From contig OX465103.1 of assembly GCA_949987565.1 (NCBI GenBank), positions 25,189,963 through 25,253,962 on the forward strand: 64,000 nucleotides of DNA. The letters run 5' to 3'. This DNA comes from Luidia sarsii. Lineage: Eukaryota; Echinodermata; Asteroidea; Paxillosida; Luidiidae. The notes beneath the pieces are model-generated. The model worked only from the letters and a program-made list of their open reading frames with translations, was not told where the DNA came from and ran no database searches. Shown one piece after another: positions 1-12,200 of the stretch (the stretch's first letter is position 1; every line of letters starts with the position of its first letter). The position numbers were made by a program, and so were the translations under genes.

Positions 1-95
1 GTGGCCCTCTCAAAGCGTCATCTAGTCTTTGCTGAGGTGGGGGCGCCAGCCAAAAGCATTCAAACATTTATTGCCGCATATCTTCAGTGGTTCAT
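1..95 (-). repeat. tRNA-derived SINE fragment (family S1)
   Basis: Matches the flank of the family S1 copies at 7480-7560 and 2190-2270: tcaaag/tctagtctttgc, the gggggcgccag stretch and the caaacatttattgccg segment. The tRNA-like part would lie left of the window. Confidence 0.7.
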
Positions 96-141
96 CCCCC
101 CCCCCCCAAAAAAGTTTTCCACTAAAACTGTTTCAACTTAC

Positions 142-270
142 TTTTGTCTTTGCCTTGTTGTGGTTGGGGTTGCTGTTGCCTGCCAGCGCTTCCTTCTTCT
201 CCTTTTCCACTTTCTTCTGGGCCCGATTGGAGGTGAGTATGGCGGCAAAGGTCTTGAGCTTGGTGCCTCG
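142..270 (-). other. SFMBT1: candidate SFMBT exon 18
   Basis: A 129-nt open segment is bounded by GTGAG| at 271-272 and |GTAAGT at 136-141, and is phase 0 on both sides, as needed to follow the exon ending at 1697. It encodes a basic peptide with [20 protein letters not shown]. The donor is strong and a CTGAT branch-point-like motif precedes the acceptor, but the pyrimidine tract is weak and this part of the family is poorly conserved. Confidence 0.5.
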
Positions 271-3200
271 CTCACGGTGGGGTAGGATCAGTTTGGGAGG
301 CACCGGATGGATCTGTGCGGAGGTCCAACAACAAGAGCTATGACAATTGACAGTGACAATACACCAATCCAGTAGGCCACATCCACCATAGCAACAAACA
401 AGCAACCGCGCACATGCACACAACATGTCCCAATCGGCCACACTTCTCTCCGTTGGACTTTGGTTTTGGAAAAGGCCAAAAACGTACATTTCCTCTCATG
501 TCAGGGTATCGAGTCAGAATTACAATGAAAATATAAACACCGCTTGACCATGGTTAAGGATAAAACTCAGGTTTGCAAAGGATTTGCCTGGTACATACGA
601 AACAAAAGTAAACACAACGAAAAGTGTGTAGTAAAGAATACAAAATCTAAAACGTTATGTCAGACAAAATGGCGGCAATTTGTCGGACCTTAAATCGCAC
701 GTTGTGATTGGTCAATTTGTCTTGGCCTACTGGATCAGTGTATTGACAGTGACCCTCAGCGCCAAATATGAAAGTGACAAATGGAAACTAGAAAACTGGT
801 CGGCCCAAACTGAAGGCCCAATACCGAGGAAAATGACAATGGCAGTGACGATGACAAGATGGAAAATAACAGTTATGACAATGAAAATTACAGTGATGAC
901 AATGAAAATTACAGTGTGACAAAACACATACAGTGACAATGAAAAATGACAGCAATGAAGATGATTGACAATGAAAATGATAGAACTTGATGCGGAGGTC
1001 CAACACTCAGGAATGTGACAATGGCAATGTCAGTGACAACAACACAAGTATGATGACAATGAATATGACAAATGACGACGATGAAATAAACAGCGACGAC
1101 AATGAATATGACAGTGACATTGCTCCTGCACTAATAGCGTTCAGGACAAACCTAAGAGTCATGCTTTCTATTGCAAAGAAATGGCCATACACTGTATACA
1201 GAGATAACCACACATTGGGTATGGCAACTTGTCTGACATTCTCAGCGGCACTACAATCACACCTGTGAATGGATAGTGGCTCCAGGGATGTAAGTGACCG
1301 ACAAACTCATATCCTGAAAATCACCGAAGGCCAATAAATTGTGCAACTGCGAGTGAGCGCTTACGCGACTGAGAGATTCATGGCAGGGGTGCAGGCGCCC
1401 TTCAGTTTTTAGGGTTTTAACAGATAAAAATTAGCAGTTTGAGATACCTGTTTGACATAAAAAAATTAAACAAAATCAAGCCATTTTCGGAAATCCGCAA
1501 GTCTTACATCCCTGTGGCTCTCGCTCATGCTTTCTATTGCAAGTCTTACATCCCTGTGGCTCTCGCTCACAGAAAAACAAGGACTTTGCTTTTGAGAAAG
1601 GTCCTGCTTGGATCGAAATGTTAGGCCCTCTAACTTTTTGAGAAAATTGAGTTCACAGTCCTGGCAGTCCGCATACCCCGTAGAGTGTGCCCTCACCTTT
1701 TTCCTCTTGGCTGACTGCAGCAAGGCGTGGGCCACTGTCTGTGACGTGTTCTTCTTCTTCACGCCGGAAAGCCCCCCGCCGCGACCCGCCTCTTGCCTCC
1801 GCTCCTCCTCCAGCTCCTCCTCCTCCTCCTCGTCCTTCTTGTCCTCCAGGCCCCCGTCCTCCATCAGCATGCTGTGCTTCTTGCGGTGGACAAAGGGCTT
1901 GCGCTTCTTGCGCCGCTTGCCGCCCTTGCGGGCCAGCGGTAGGAGAGGCTTGGCGGCTGGCTTGCGGCCGGGCGGCCGCCCAATGTGATGGAACTTCCTC
2001 TTCTTCCCGTACTGGTAGGCTACCATTGGATGAAAGGATAGAAAGCAACATCCCGCCACTTTAATAACAAAAAAATCTGCACTGAAAAGCTGCATCCACT
2101 TTGTGTGATCCTCGAGCTACCGTAGCCAGGTTTACAAAAATATTGGTTGCTTGCATCTTAATGAAAGCGGGGGTGTGATCCCTGGAGATAAACGGCAGTA
2201 AATGGTTGAATTGCTTCTGACTGGCACCCCCACCCTTGCAAAGACTAGTCAACTATTAGGGAAGGCCACCATCTGAGGGCTGGATAGCTCAGATGGAAGA
2301 GAACTGGAAGGTTTATCTAGAGGCCTCGGGTTCAAGTCCTGGTCCGGTCAAAGTTTTCTTGGCCATTTTGCAATGAATTTCCTGCAACCATCACTCACTG
2401 TATTTGGTCTTGGTGAGGTTGGTGCACTGGTCTGGGCACTCCTCGTTGTCGCGGACACACTGGAGGGAGACCAGGTTGGGGCAGCACTCCAGCTTGATGC
2501 AGACCGTCCTCAGGTACTCGGTGATCTCGTGGGACGACTTGCAGATCTCCACGAGGGACCGGTAGCTCTTGCCCTTGTACCTGGTTTCGGGTGGGGGAAG
2601 GACGAGCAGAGAATCGTTGGGTTTCCTGTCCGTCAGTGAGGATTCACTGGACACCGTTTTTGCAACCCGAGTTTCAGTCAAAGCAACTAAGTGGCGATCT
2701 GTAGATGTGGGCTTTAGACCATTTCGAATCGTTTTGGAATCGTTTGGGAATCGTTGGGTTTCCTGTCCGTCAGTGAGGATTCACTGGACACCGTTTCTGT
2801 CACTGCGACCCGAGTTTCAGTCAAATCAACCAAGTGGCGATCTGAAGATGTGGGCTTTTGACCGTTTCGCAGTGGGCCACTTTTCTGTGGCAATGACAGT
2901 CATACATGTTCTTTTTGGGGGGGTTTTATCATGAACCATTTTCAAAACTCGCTAACAAGCTGGAACAATGAATACCAGTAAAATATAGCAATGAATGTAC
3001 TATTTATAGGAGCAAGTCAGACCTGGCACAACTGCATGTCTGTGTGGTTTTTGCACGGCCACACAGTGCTTTGTAGCGGGCTGATAAGAGTTTTTGTTTA
3101 AAATTTGAATAGTGGTGCCCAGATTTGGAGGGCCGGCACATAGCAGCATGAACGATGCTCCGAAGGTCCTGGGGCCAAGTGGTTAAGTTTCCTCCAGCTT

Positions 3201-6200
3201 CCATCAATAGGAGACAGAGGCTCTGGTATTTCTCACGGGAAGGGGCTACCCACACCTTCACGTCCAGGTGGCATAAGGGCCATTTCCTTTGTTTAACAAA
3301 AAAAACGTGATAATTGGGAACAAGATTTGAATCGTGATTCAAACTCCACTTTTTACGTATGTATGGACAAAATAAATGCGATCATTAGTGGGATTGGAAT
3401 CGCGATTCGAACTCTTTAATGAGACTTTACAATAAAATTGTGTTTATTTGCCATGCGTTGCTTGTGAAGACACTTCGCTGAATCACACCGTTGTTTTTTA
3501 AAATTTCTTTTTAAAATCCCACAATGCACCACTCACACCGGGGAACTGACCGTCCGGGAGTGATGTGCTTGTTTATATGTCTCTCTGCATGGGCCATCCT
3601 TAAGGACACACCCACCATTTGACCACAATCAGTTCGCGATTTTTTTGTTTGTGTCCATACTTTTTGGCCTGTGTGGACCCAAGCAAAACAAGCCCCGGTT
3701 CTTGAAGCTCGATTCAAATCATGATTATTTGTCCAGTTGGGAAAGGCCCTATCGTGAAGAGAATGTGATTCAATGCTGGAGGTTGTGTTTTCCCCCCGGG
3801 GAAGGATCGCACAGCCCGAGGCTCAGGAGGCTTGGCCGCGACGCGAGGGTTCTTACTTGGCCTTCATGGCCTGGAGATGGCCGTTCATTCCGGCCGTCTC
3901 CTCGCTCTCAATCTCCAGCTCCTTCAGCACCCTGGGAGGCTTGTAGGCGGCGTTGATGAGCAGCGAGAGCACCTCGCGCAGGACCAGCACCACGATGCCC
4001 GGACCCACGGCCTTGGGCAGCTCGGCGATGCGACCCTTGCTCAGGTAGGGGCCCGAGAAGCACTTGTGGTTGAAGTAGACCTTGGTGGTCCAGTCAAGGC
4101 CGTGGCCGACTGCTATGGGAGATTGGAGAAAAAAAGAGTGGAAAGTACATTTTAATAAAACGTTGCATCATCATCATCATCATCATCATAATCACTATCA
4201 TCATCATAATCACTGTCATCATGATTGTCATCATCACTATCATTACCATTACCACTATCACCCCAATCACCATTGCCACCACCGCCACCATTATCATCAC
4301 AATCATTATCGTCTTCGGTCATCATCATGAGGAAATAACCAGAAATTCTGTGATGAATATTCTTCCTCTTAGAGATTGCACAGAACTAAACTGGTGAGAA
4401 AAAACACAGAGGAAATGAAACAAGTAGTAACAAAGAATCAAAGTGATTTTCATCCTTTCATCTTTTGAGGGAATGTAATTGCCAAACCTTTTCTAAAATC
4501 ACTTTCCTCCCCTCACTGGACATACATGTAGCTAAGGCCAATTGCCAGGCATTCTCAGGTATCCCAGTGGAAACAATGTAATTTCTTAGCAGCAGTTTCC
4601 TAATGACAGACAGAGCACATACTGCCCCAAGGGCCAAAACATTACCGGCTCTTTTCAGAGCGACACTCCATCTTACATGAGATGATTTACATGGCGTCAC
4701 AGCTAACCTTCCACTCAGTACTTCCACCATGCATACCTTCAAATCTTGTTGGTAGGACACTTACCGTCTGAGGATTCGTCCTCCCTACTGAGTTGTCGTA
4801 TCTTCTGGTACAGGTCCCTGCCAGGACTCATCGGAGAGATGGCTGGGTGGTGGCTGCATGGACATAAGAGGGTGCTCTTCACATTTAGCGGAGTTGACAC
4901 TTTCACCCCAAACTAGCCAAATCCACCTCAACAGACACCTTGGCGCGTCTGAATTCAATGGGTATGGCTGGGAATAGCACACAAGCCTGTAGGAATTGTC
5001 AAAAGCCACTGGCTTCCATAGGCTGATGGGCAAACTGAAGCCGTGGCAAAACACTTGCGTATATGGGAATTGCCTCAAGCCGCTAGCTGAAGGCTTCCAT
5101 GAAATTGTGTGTAAAGTGAAGCTGTAGCCAATCAGTAAACATCCTTGGGGATTGCCTGTGACTGCTGGCTTGTGGCTTCCATAGACTCATGTGAAAAACT
5201 GAAGCCGTAGCCAAACACAGATGCCTATGGGGACTGCCTGTAACTGCTGGCTAGCGGCTTTCATAGACTTGTGTAAAATTTGAAGCCTCATCCAATGACT
5301 TTGCATCCAGCCCTGACAAAGTTAATAGACCGATTGCACAACCACTGTTTACATGCCATCACGTGACTTATAGTGGATATTTTTTCATCTCATTTGGCAC
5401 AGAGCAGTGATGGATATGTACAAAGAAGAATGAGGACAATATGATAGTATTCTTTGCTCATTTCCACTCATGTTCTGTACCAATTGAGAAGCAAAAATAC
5501 CCACTATAAGTTACGTGATGGCATGGAAACATTGGTCGCGCAATTTGGAAAGGCCCCCACCTAAGGGCTGGATAGCTCAGGTGGATAAGAAATAGGTCTG
5601 AGAATCATGTCCCACTTCAGTAAAAAAAAAATGTTCAGTGCTACTTATCACTTATCGTTAGTACATTGTTGAGTTCCTCTTAACATATACTGTACAGGAT
5701 GTGGCACACTTTGAGGAGCTTCTGTGCATATTCCATTGACTTGAATGACAAGGTTGGGCCCATCCATTCTCTGCTTACAGAGGGCTTCTGATGTCAGACT
5801 TACCTGTGTTTCTCTGGCCAGACGATGGCTACCTTCTTGGCTTTCCTCGCTGCAGACAAGAAAAAAAAGTCAATGTAGAGTTTCTCACAAACTAGAGTTC
5901 CATTTCAGAAAAACAGGGTAAACCTTTGATCAATTAATAGATGACGGTGCTATATAACCGATAGCATTTGATAAGACATCCGTTTTAAATCAAGTTATGA
6001 TGATTCTATGAGGTTTTGCCCTTACTAGACGTGATAAACATCAAGTGCTCAGTGCCTTGCCTGGTGCCTGATAAAAATATTTCAGGCAGCTTGGGCGGGA
6101 TTCGAACCTACGACTTCCGATTTCTAGTATGAACGTCTTAACCACTGGACCATTGAGCTGGTCAAGGTCATGTGGTGGATTCGAATAATATCTTTACTTT

Positions 6201-9200
6201 TACTTTACTTTTTGAAATATTTTTATCAGACACAGGGCAAGGCACTGAGCACTTGGTGTTTATCACGTCGAGTAAGGGCAACACCTCATTGAATTACATT
6301 CTCCTTGATGCAAAACATGCAAATCATATTATATCCATGATGCAATGCTGTACCCGCCGCTAAACTTTATTAGCCATAGCTGCAGCCTTAGCTGCATCCA
6401 TACAGCTGTAACCTCAGCTGTAGCCGCTAGCTATAGACCCGTCTTCGATGACGTCACGATTTTGTTTATCGGCCACCTCGGATTACACACATGAGCACGT
6501 CACCGCCGTTACTAAGTCAGCTGTGCATACAAACAACTCCACATGCACGGCGACAAGTTTTGAACTCGTCGTAGTTGTACTACTAATACTGCTTTTTACT
6601 AGTACTGCTTTTTACTAGTTGTGCCATGGAGGAATCTTTTTTTTTTATTCCTCCGTGGTTGTACCATGGATTGGAGGTACTTGTTTTGTTGAAAGATGAT
6701 TAACTTTTGCGCTGTCCTTGGCTGTGGAAGCAGGGGGATCGTGATAAGAAATCTTTTTATCGTTTACCCACTGTACTGACAAAAGAAGGTGACGCAACTC
6801 GTACACTTTCACTAAAAAGATGGACAAAATGGTTTTCGCAGGTTAATTGTGTATGGATCTATTCCAGCAATAAAGGCGAGAATGTCGAGAGAACTGTAAT
6901 AAGCCGACCGTGCAGCAATCGAATTCGCCTCGATGACTAACGTAACGTTAAACGAACACAAACGTGCGAGCGAAAGCGTATGTGTGTACTCCAAGATGGC
7001 GGATCTCGCTGTTTCTAGTAGCAACGTGAGGTCAGTAAGAAGGGTCTATAGCCGCTAAGTTGGGCTCCCTCCTCACCTATGAGTTTTTTGGGTGCCTTGA
7101 GCACGTAGCCGTTGCTCTCACACCAGCCCACTGGGAAGACGTCCAGGGACTCTGAGTCCACCACCACGTTGGGCAGCTTGCTGTTGTCAAAGTGGATCCA
7201 CATGTGGCGGTAGACCACCTTGGTGACGGTGGCCACACAGATCTCCGAGGGACTGAAGGGGTTGACGGCCTCCAGCTTCATGCTGGGGCGGAACTCGTGG
7301 TCCCGGTAGTACTGCGGAGGAGATTGGTGCAGGGCAGAGATATGAGATTGAGAGCTTTTACATTCGACCCCAAGGGGGAGGTTTGCCGTGACACAGTGTG
7401 TAAAAGATCTCTTTTGAGACCTCTGTTTTTTGGGTACCAGCGCTCTTACCATCATGAGCTATCCAGCCCTTAGATGGTGGCCTTCTCAAAGAGTCAACTA
7501 GTCTTTGCCGGGTTGGGGGCCAGGTTAGAAGCATTTAACCGATAACCGCCGTACTGGGGATCATGCCCCATTTTTTATTGGCTACAGGCCCCGTCACACT
7601 CATAGTCAGCAGGAATCAAGCAGAACCAGCCGGAATGAGGAATTTCCAAAATGCTGTTGGAGTACTAAGAATGCACTCCGACACTGCCTCCAATTATTCC
7701 TACCCATTCCTGGTGGCATATTAGCTCTCAAAAGCAACCTGAATGTAGTTAAATAGGGATTATAAAAAGCAGTCTTGTTTGCCATTTTTCAAAAACTAAC
7801 AATGCAGACTGATATTTTCTTTGCGTGAGTGTGAAATCAAAGAAATCAGCTGAGATGTGTGGGTGTGATTGGACTCACGATTCTGAAGAGCTCCCTGGGG
7901 GCCGCCTTAGCCTCGCACTTCTTTAAGTAGGAGCCCCAATGCAGTCGAGTGCCTTCGTAACCTGCAGGGAAGACAGACAGCACTTATAGTTAGACAAAAC
8001 TCATTGCAACCTGCTCACTGAAACAAATGACCTTAAATAATAAAATCTTGACAAATTTTAACAGGCTGACCACTCCGGAGTAATACACCAAAACTCCTTA
8101 CTGACTAAAATGACCAAAATGCAAATATCAAACATTGGGAGGGCCTGATGTTTCGATCCTCCCAGGACCTTTCCTTTGAAAAAGGTCCTGCTAGGAGCTT
8201 AACATCAGGCCCCGCTAAAAATTAAAGGGGCTTATGTTTGCATCCCTGAATGACCTCTGGGGAAGGTCTGTTTTGGAAAGATTCTGTGATGATCCAGAAT
8301 GTCGGTCTCTCAAAGTTTCTAACTTTGCATTTAAAAGAGATCCTGCTAGGTTTGAAATGTCAGGCCCTCTAACTTTTGAGATTGATGCATTGCAGGTCAT
8401 TTTAGACTGAGTAGTTTGCAAACGTTTTTTTTGCATTAGTTTAAAGTTTTTTATCGTATGAAACCAATGCCACTATAAAGCCTTCAAGAGTGTGATCGGG
8501 TGGACCCACCTTTAGGAGGAGTGAGGGGGTAGCCGTGCTTCTCGCACCAGTTGATGGGGAAGATACCGCCCGAGTCGGCATTGCACATGAAGGTGATCTT
8601 GTCCTTGTCATCGGCCGGCCCATCGATGGTGACCAGGAAGGACTTGTCGTTCAGCCACTCGCTGACGGTGGCCGGACAGATCTGCGAGGGCACCCTGGGG
8701 TTGATAGCCTCTAGCTTCATGCCCTTCTTGAAGCGGTGGCAGTGGATCTTGGGCTGGTCCTAAGAGCAAGGTTTCATCGATTTTTTTGTTTGTAAATTTA
8801 TTCATTCACTAATTTCCATTTTCCGGGATTACACACTTTACACATCACAGCACTGCACACAACAACAAAAATAACACTGAAAAATAATGAAAACAAAAAC
8901 GACATTCAATAAGCTCCTGTCAGATTGCCCAAAAGAACTAGTGTCTTTCAGGGGGACTCTTCAAACTAACTGGAAGACAAAAAGGTTTCAGGATGGATTG
9001 CAAAAACTGTAAAATTTACTTTGCAACTTCCTGCATTAAAGCAAGATCCAGCTAGGTTAAAAATGTAGGAACCTCTAAATATTTGAGATTCAAAGATGGA
9101 TGCATTGGATCTTTCAATTTTCCTATCGTATGAAAAATGCTATCAAACAAAGTGAGCGAAACCCAAGTGGATTTTGTAGATCTTAAAAAGGAGTCTTGAT

Positions 9201-12200
9201 CAATTATATACACATAGTTTTTCTGAGATTTTTCCGAACCAAATCAAACCGAGCTGTGGGTCTCAATCACAACGGTCCTAGCATCCGGCAGGCCCGGTAC
9301 AAAGTTCATGCCTCAAAACGTCTGAAGACAAGACTAGCCCACCTTGAAGAACTCCTTGGGGAAAGCGGCCTCCTTGAGCGCTGCCGAGAGTGCATACTGG
9401 TAGGAGGTATTCCACGCTGCTTCAGAGTTGTTCGGAAACCGTTTCTTCAAGACTGTACACGGGAGGAATAAGATAAGTCTGTCGTTGTTATCTTTGCGGA
9501 GGGCCTTGCACATACGATAAATCAGTGCGTGAACCAGCATCAATGATTCCAAGTGATCTTGGGTTTAACTTCAACAACGCTGGCCCCCATTCGATTTGTA
9601 ATTCACACTATGCTCAGTATTCAGCCCAAAAGCCTGCTGAAAAATTGTACAGTTAGCTCGGGATGGATTCGAACCTGCTTTCTAGTGTGGTGTTCTTAAA
9701 CCCCTAAGCTGATCGAGGTAGTGTGGCAGATTCAAATATGTCAAGTGGCAGGTACTACACTGCATTGCACCTATGATCCTGGGTTATCATTTCAGATGTC
9801 AAAACTTGATGATATATTTATTTCCACAAAAAAAAAAAATTGGGACTAGTCCTTGGGGCAGGAGTCCTCCATGGATCTACTCACCGCGTGGTGCCTTCAT
9901 GAAGACCAGCTTCTCCTTGGCCCAGCCGATGGGGTGAACTCTCCAGTGCAGGTAGAAGAGCCAGAAGTCGTCCTTGTCGTCCTCGATGCCGGCATAGCGG
10001 AGCCGCAGCCGGCCGCCGTACGTCTCCTTGATGACAGCTATCCAGGCATGCCGCGGGTTGAAATCATCCAGGATCTCCACGCGCATGCCCCGCTTGATGC
10101 GGTCTACCGGCGTCGGGCTGGACACCTGCAGGAGAAACGATATCATACGATTGTTTGTCATCAAGGAGAATGTAAATCAACTAGGGTTTGCCCTACTCAA
10201 CTTTGTAGTTGCGGGTTTGAATCCTGCCCAAGCTGCCTGTATTGTGTTCAGCAGGCAATTGGTGTAAAAGCACCGCATACACCACACAAGTTGACAGGAT
10301 CCTAAATGCTAGTGCGTACAACCTGGCTGCCAAAATTCCACTAATTGGCCGACGGTCAGAACCAGGCAGCTAAGGTTCCTTGGCCATGTCCTACGCCTGA
10401 CTGATGGTGAATTTATACGGCAGTATGCGCTTTACATTCCACCACATGGAAAAAGGAAATCAGGAAGGCCCAGGACACTGTGCTTGCAGTATATACAACA
10501 ACTAATGTGAGACTATGAAGGGAGGCTACAACCAAATGATATTGTCAACTCTGCTCAAGACGGCAGTGGTTTGAGACAGCTTGTAGTCGCCGGCTCCGCA
10601 GCCGGCCGGTGATGATGATGATGATGACTGCTTGCTTATTATGTCGAGTAGGGCGAACCTTCATAGATGACATGATGTCTGCGTCGAGGAAAATGTAATT
10701 CAATGAGGGTTTGCACCGCTATACAATGTTTGACTCCACCACACAACCTTGACCAGCTCCGTGGTCAAGTGGCTCAAAGACATCCGTACTACAAAGCGGG
10801 AGTCTCAGGTTAAAATCCCACCTGAGCTGCCTGAGATATCTAATCAGGCATAGGGCAAATCACTGAGCATTCAGTATTTGTCACGTCCAGCAGGGCAAAC
10901 CCTCATCGAAATAGGGCAAACCTGGGTTTCCTCTTCCAATTGTTTCCTTGGCCTCACCTTCCTGATGTAGATCACGTACTCTGGTATGCTCTTGGCTCCC
11001 GTCAGGAAGGTGATCATGAACTCCTCCCAGTTCCGGGGACCTTTATTCATCAGCTCTGTGAAAGAAAGAGGGACAGAAAAAAGGCATCACTCACGCTGTT
11101 CAGGATGCAGAGAGTTTACAACGAAATTAAATTGACCGTGCTTAGCCTTAGGAGAGGGAGGCTGGAGGCGTAACTTTGGCCATCAACGTTGAGCCCCGTT
11201 ACTTCTGAAGGCACACTCGTATCTGAAGCCTTAGTTCATGCTAGTTCCACGGGAGCCTAATCGTTTGGACTGAGAGTGTAACCCATGTAACTCATGTAAC
11301 TCATGTAAACACTCGTGATTTCATAAGAATAAAACAAATATGACAATAAAGAATGGTTGGCTGCTGTCATGCATTATGTACGAATACAAGTGAGAGTTGT
11401 CATTGTAGTTATTTTTGTTTCCCAAACCGAGAATCAATACAGCTGGTATCACAGCATGAATCAGTTACAACGGTAGCATTGGGTTTGCCTCAGCATGACG
11501 TTATAACTCTGACAGTTTTAAGAAACAAAAGAGAGACTTACCGTCCGGAGGTCGAAGGGCACGACCGTTCCTGGCGCACCATCCAATCGGGTGGAGGTCC
11601 CCCGTCGCCATGTCGACCCAGAAATCGGCTGAGCGGTTGTCGCCGTGGCCGGCGTACCTCAGCAAGAGGAGGCTGCCGCAGGCGGAGATGACCGTGGCGA
11701 TCCAGTAGGTCTTGTAGGGCACGAACAGGCTCTGCCGGTTGCGCACCTCCACCTTCATCCCCATGGTAACGCCTGACCTGATGCTGGCTTCAACCTGGGC
11801 AGAGAGCACGTCCAATTAACACACACACACACAAAGCTGTAACCACTTTGTGCTATCCCCTAGCTGCTGTAGCCCTGTTACAACAATTGGTTGTTTGCAT
11901 CCGAATGAAAAAAAACGGCTTACCGGACCAAACAGCAAATTTCACAAATTTAGAGGAGCCCGACATTTTGCTCCCAGCTGGAGCTTCTTCAAAGGCAGAA
12001 GCTAACATTTGTCTATCCAGAGGGGAGGCTAGTCTACGGTCAAAGGGCCATTAGTACACAAACTCTACGTTTCATTGCTCTACACACAATGGGCCCTTAT
12101 TTGTGTTGATAATACCTTCACAAAAGCATCAAAACTTTTGCCAGGATGGACAGTGTACATGTACGCTTATTGATTAATTCCCGTGTTTCAGATGATTGAG

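Larger units (their letters stand above)
1697..5849 (-). other. SFMBT1: SFMBT SLED domain and basic tail (exons 13-17)
   Basis: Exons 5849-5804 ([11 protein letters not shown]) and 4853-4765 (S/P linker) lead to 4109-3857, which carries [20 protein letters not shown] and ends in KAK. Exon 2580-2399 carries [29 protein letters not shown] and LTKTKY. The codon split at 2399/2019 gives [13 protein letters not shown], matching the human order, which confirms the junction. Exon 2019-1697 then carries GRPPGRKP, a [14 protein letters not shown] cluster (nuclear localisation/DNA binding) and a long E/D-rich run. SLED is the DNA-binding domain embedded in Scm/SFMBT proteins (family knowledge). Confidence 0.92.
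9885..11055 (-). other. SFMBT1: SFMBT MBT repeat 2 (exons 7 and 8)
   Basis: Exon 7 (11055-10958) gives the arm with [17 protein letters not shown]. Exon 8 (10125-9885) gives the core with [20 protein letters not shown] and [11 protein letters not shown]. The usual cysteine after GW is alanine here, unlike in repeats 1, 3 and 4. Phases are 1-0 and 0-1. Confidence 0.93.

Noticed and set aside
1608..2064. plus-strand ORFs rich in Ser/Pro opposite SFMBT exon 17
   Set aside because: Antisense shadow of the E/D/K-rich codons of the real exon.
6095..6180. possible functional tRNA gene on minus
   Set aside because: A and B boxes are good, but the acceptor stem is not complementary and the same sequence recurs with SINE flanks at 9640 and 10750.
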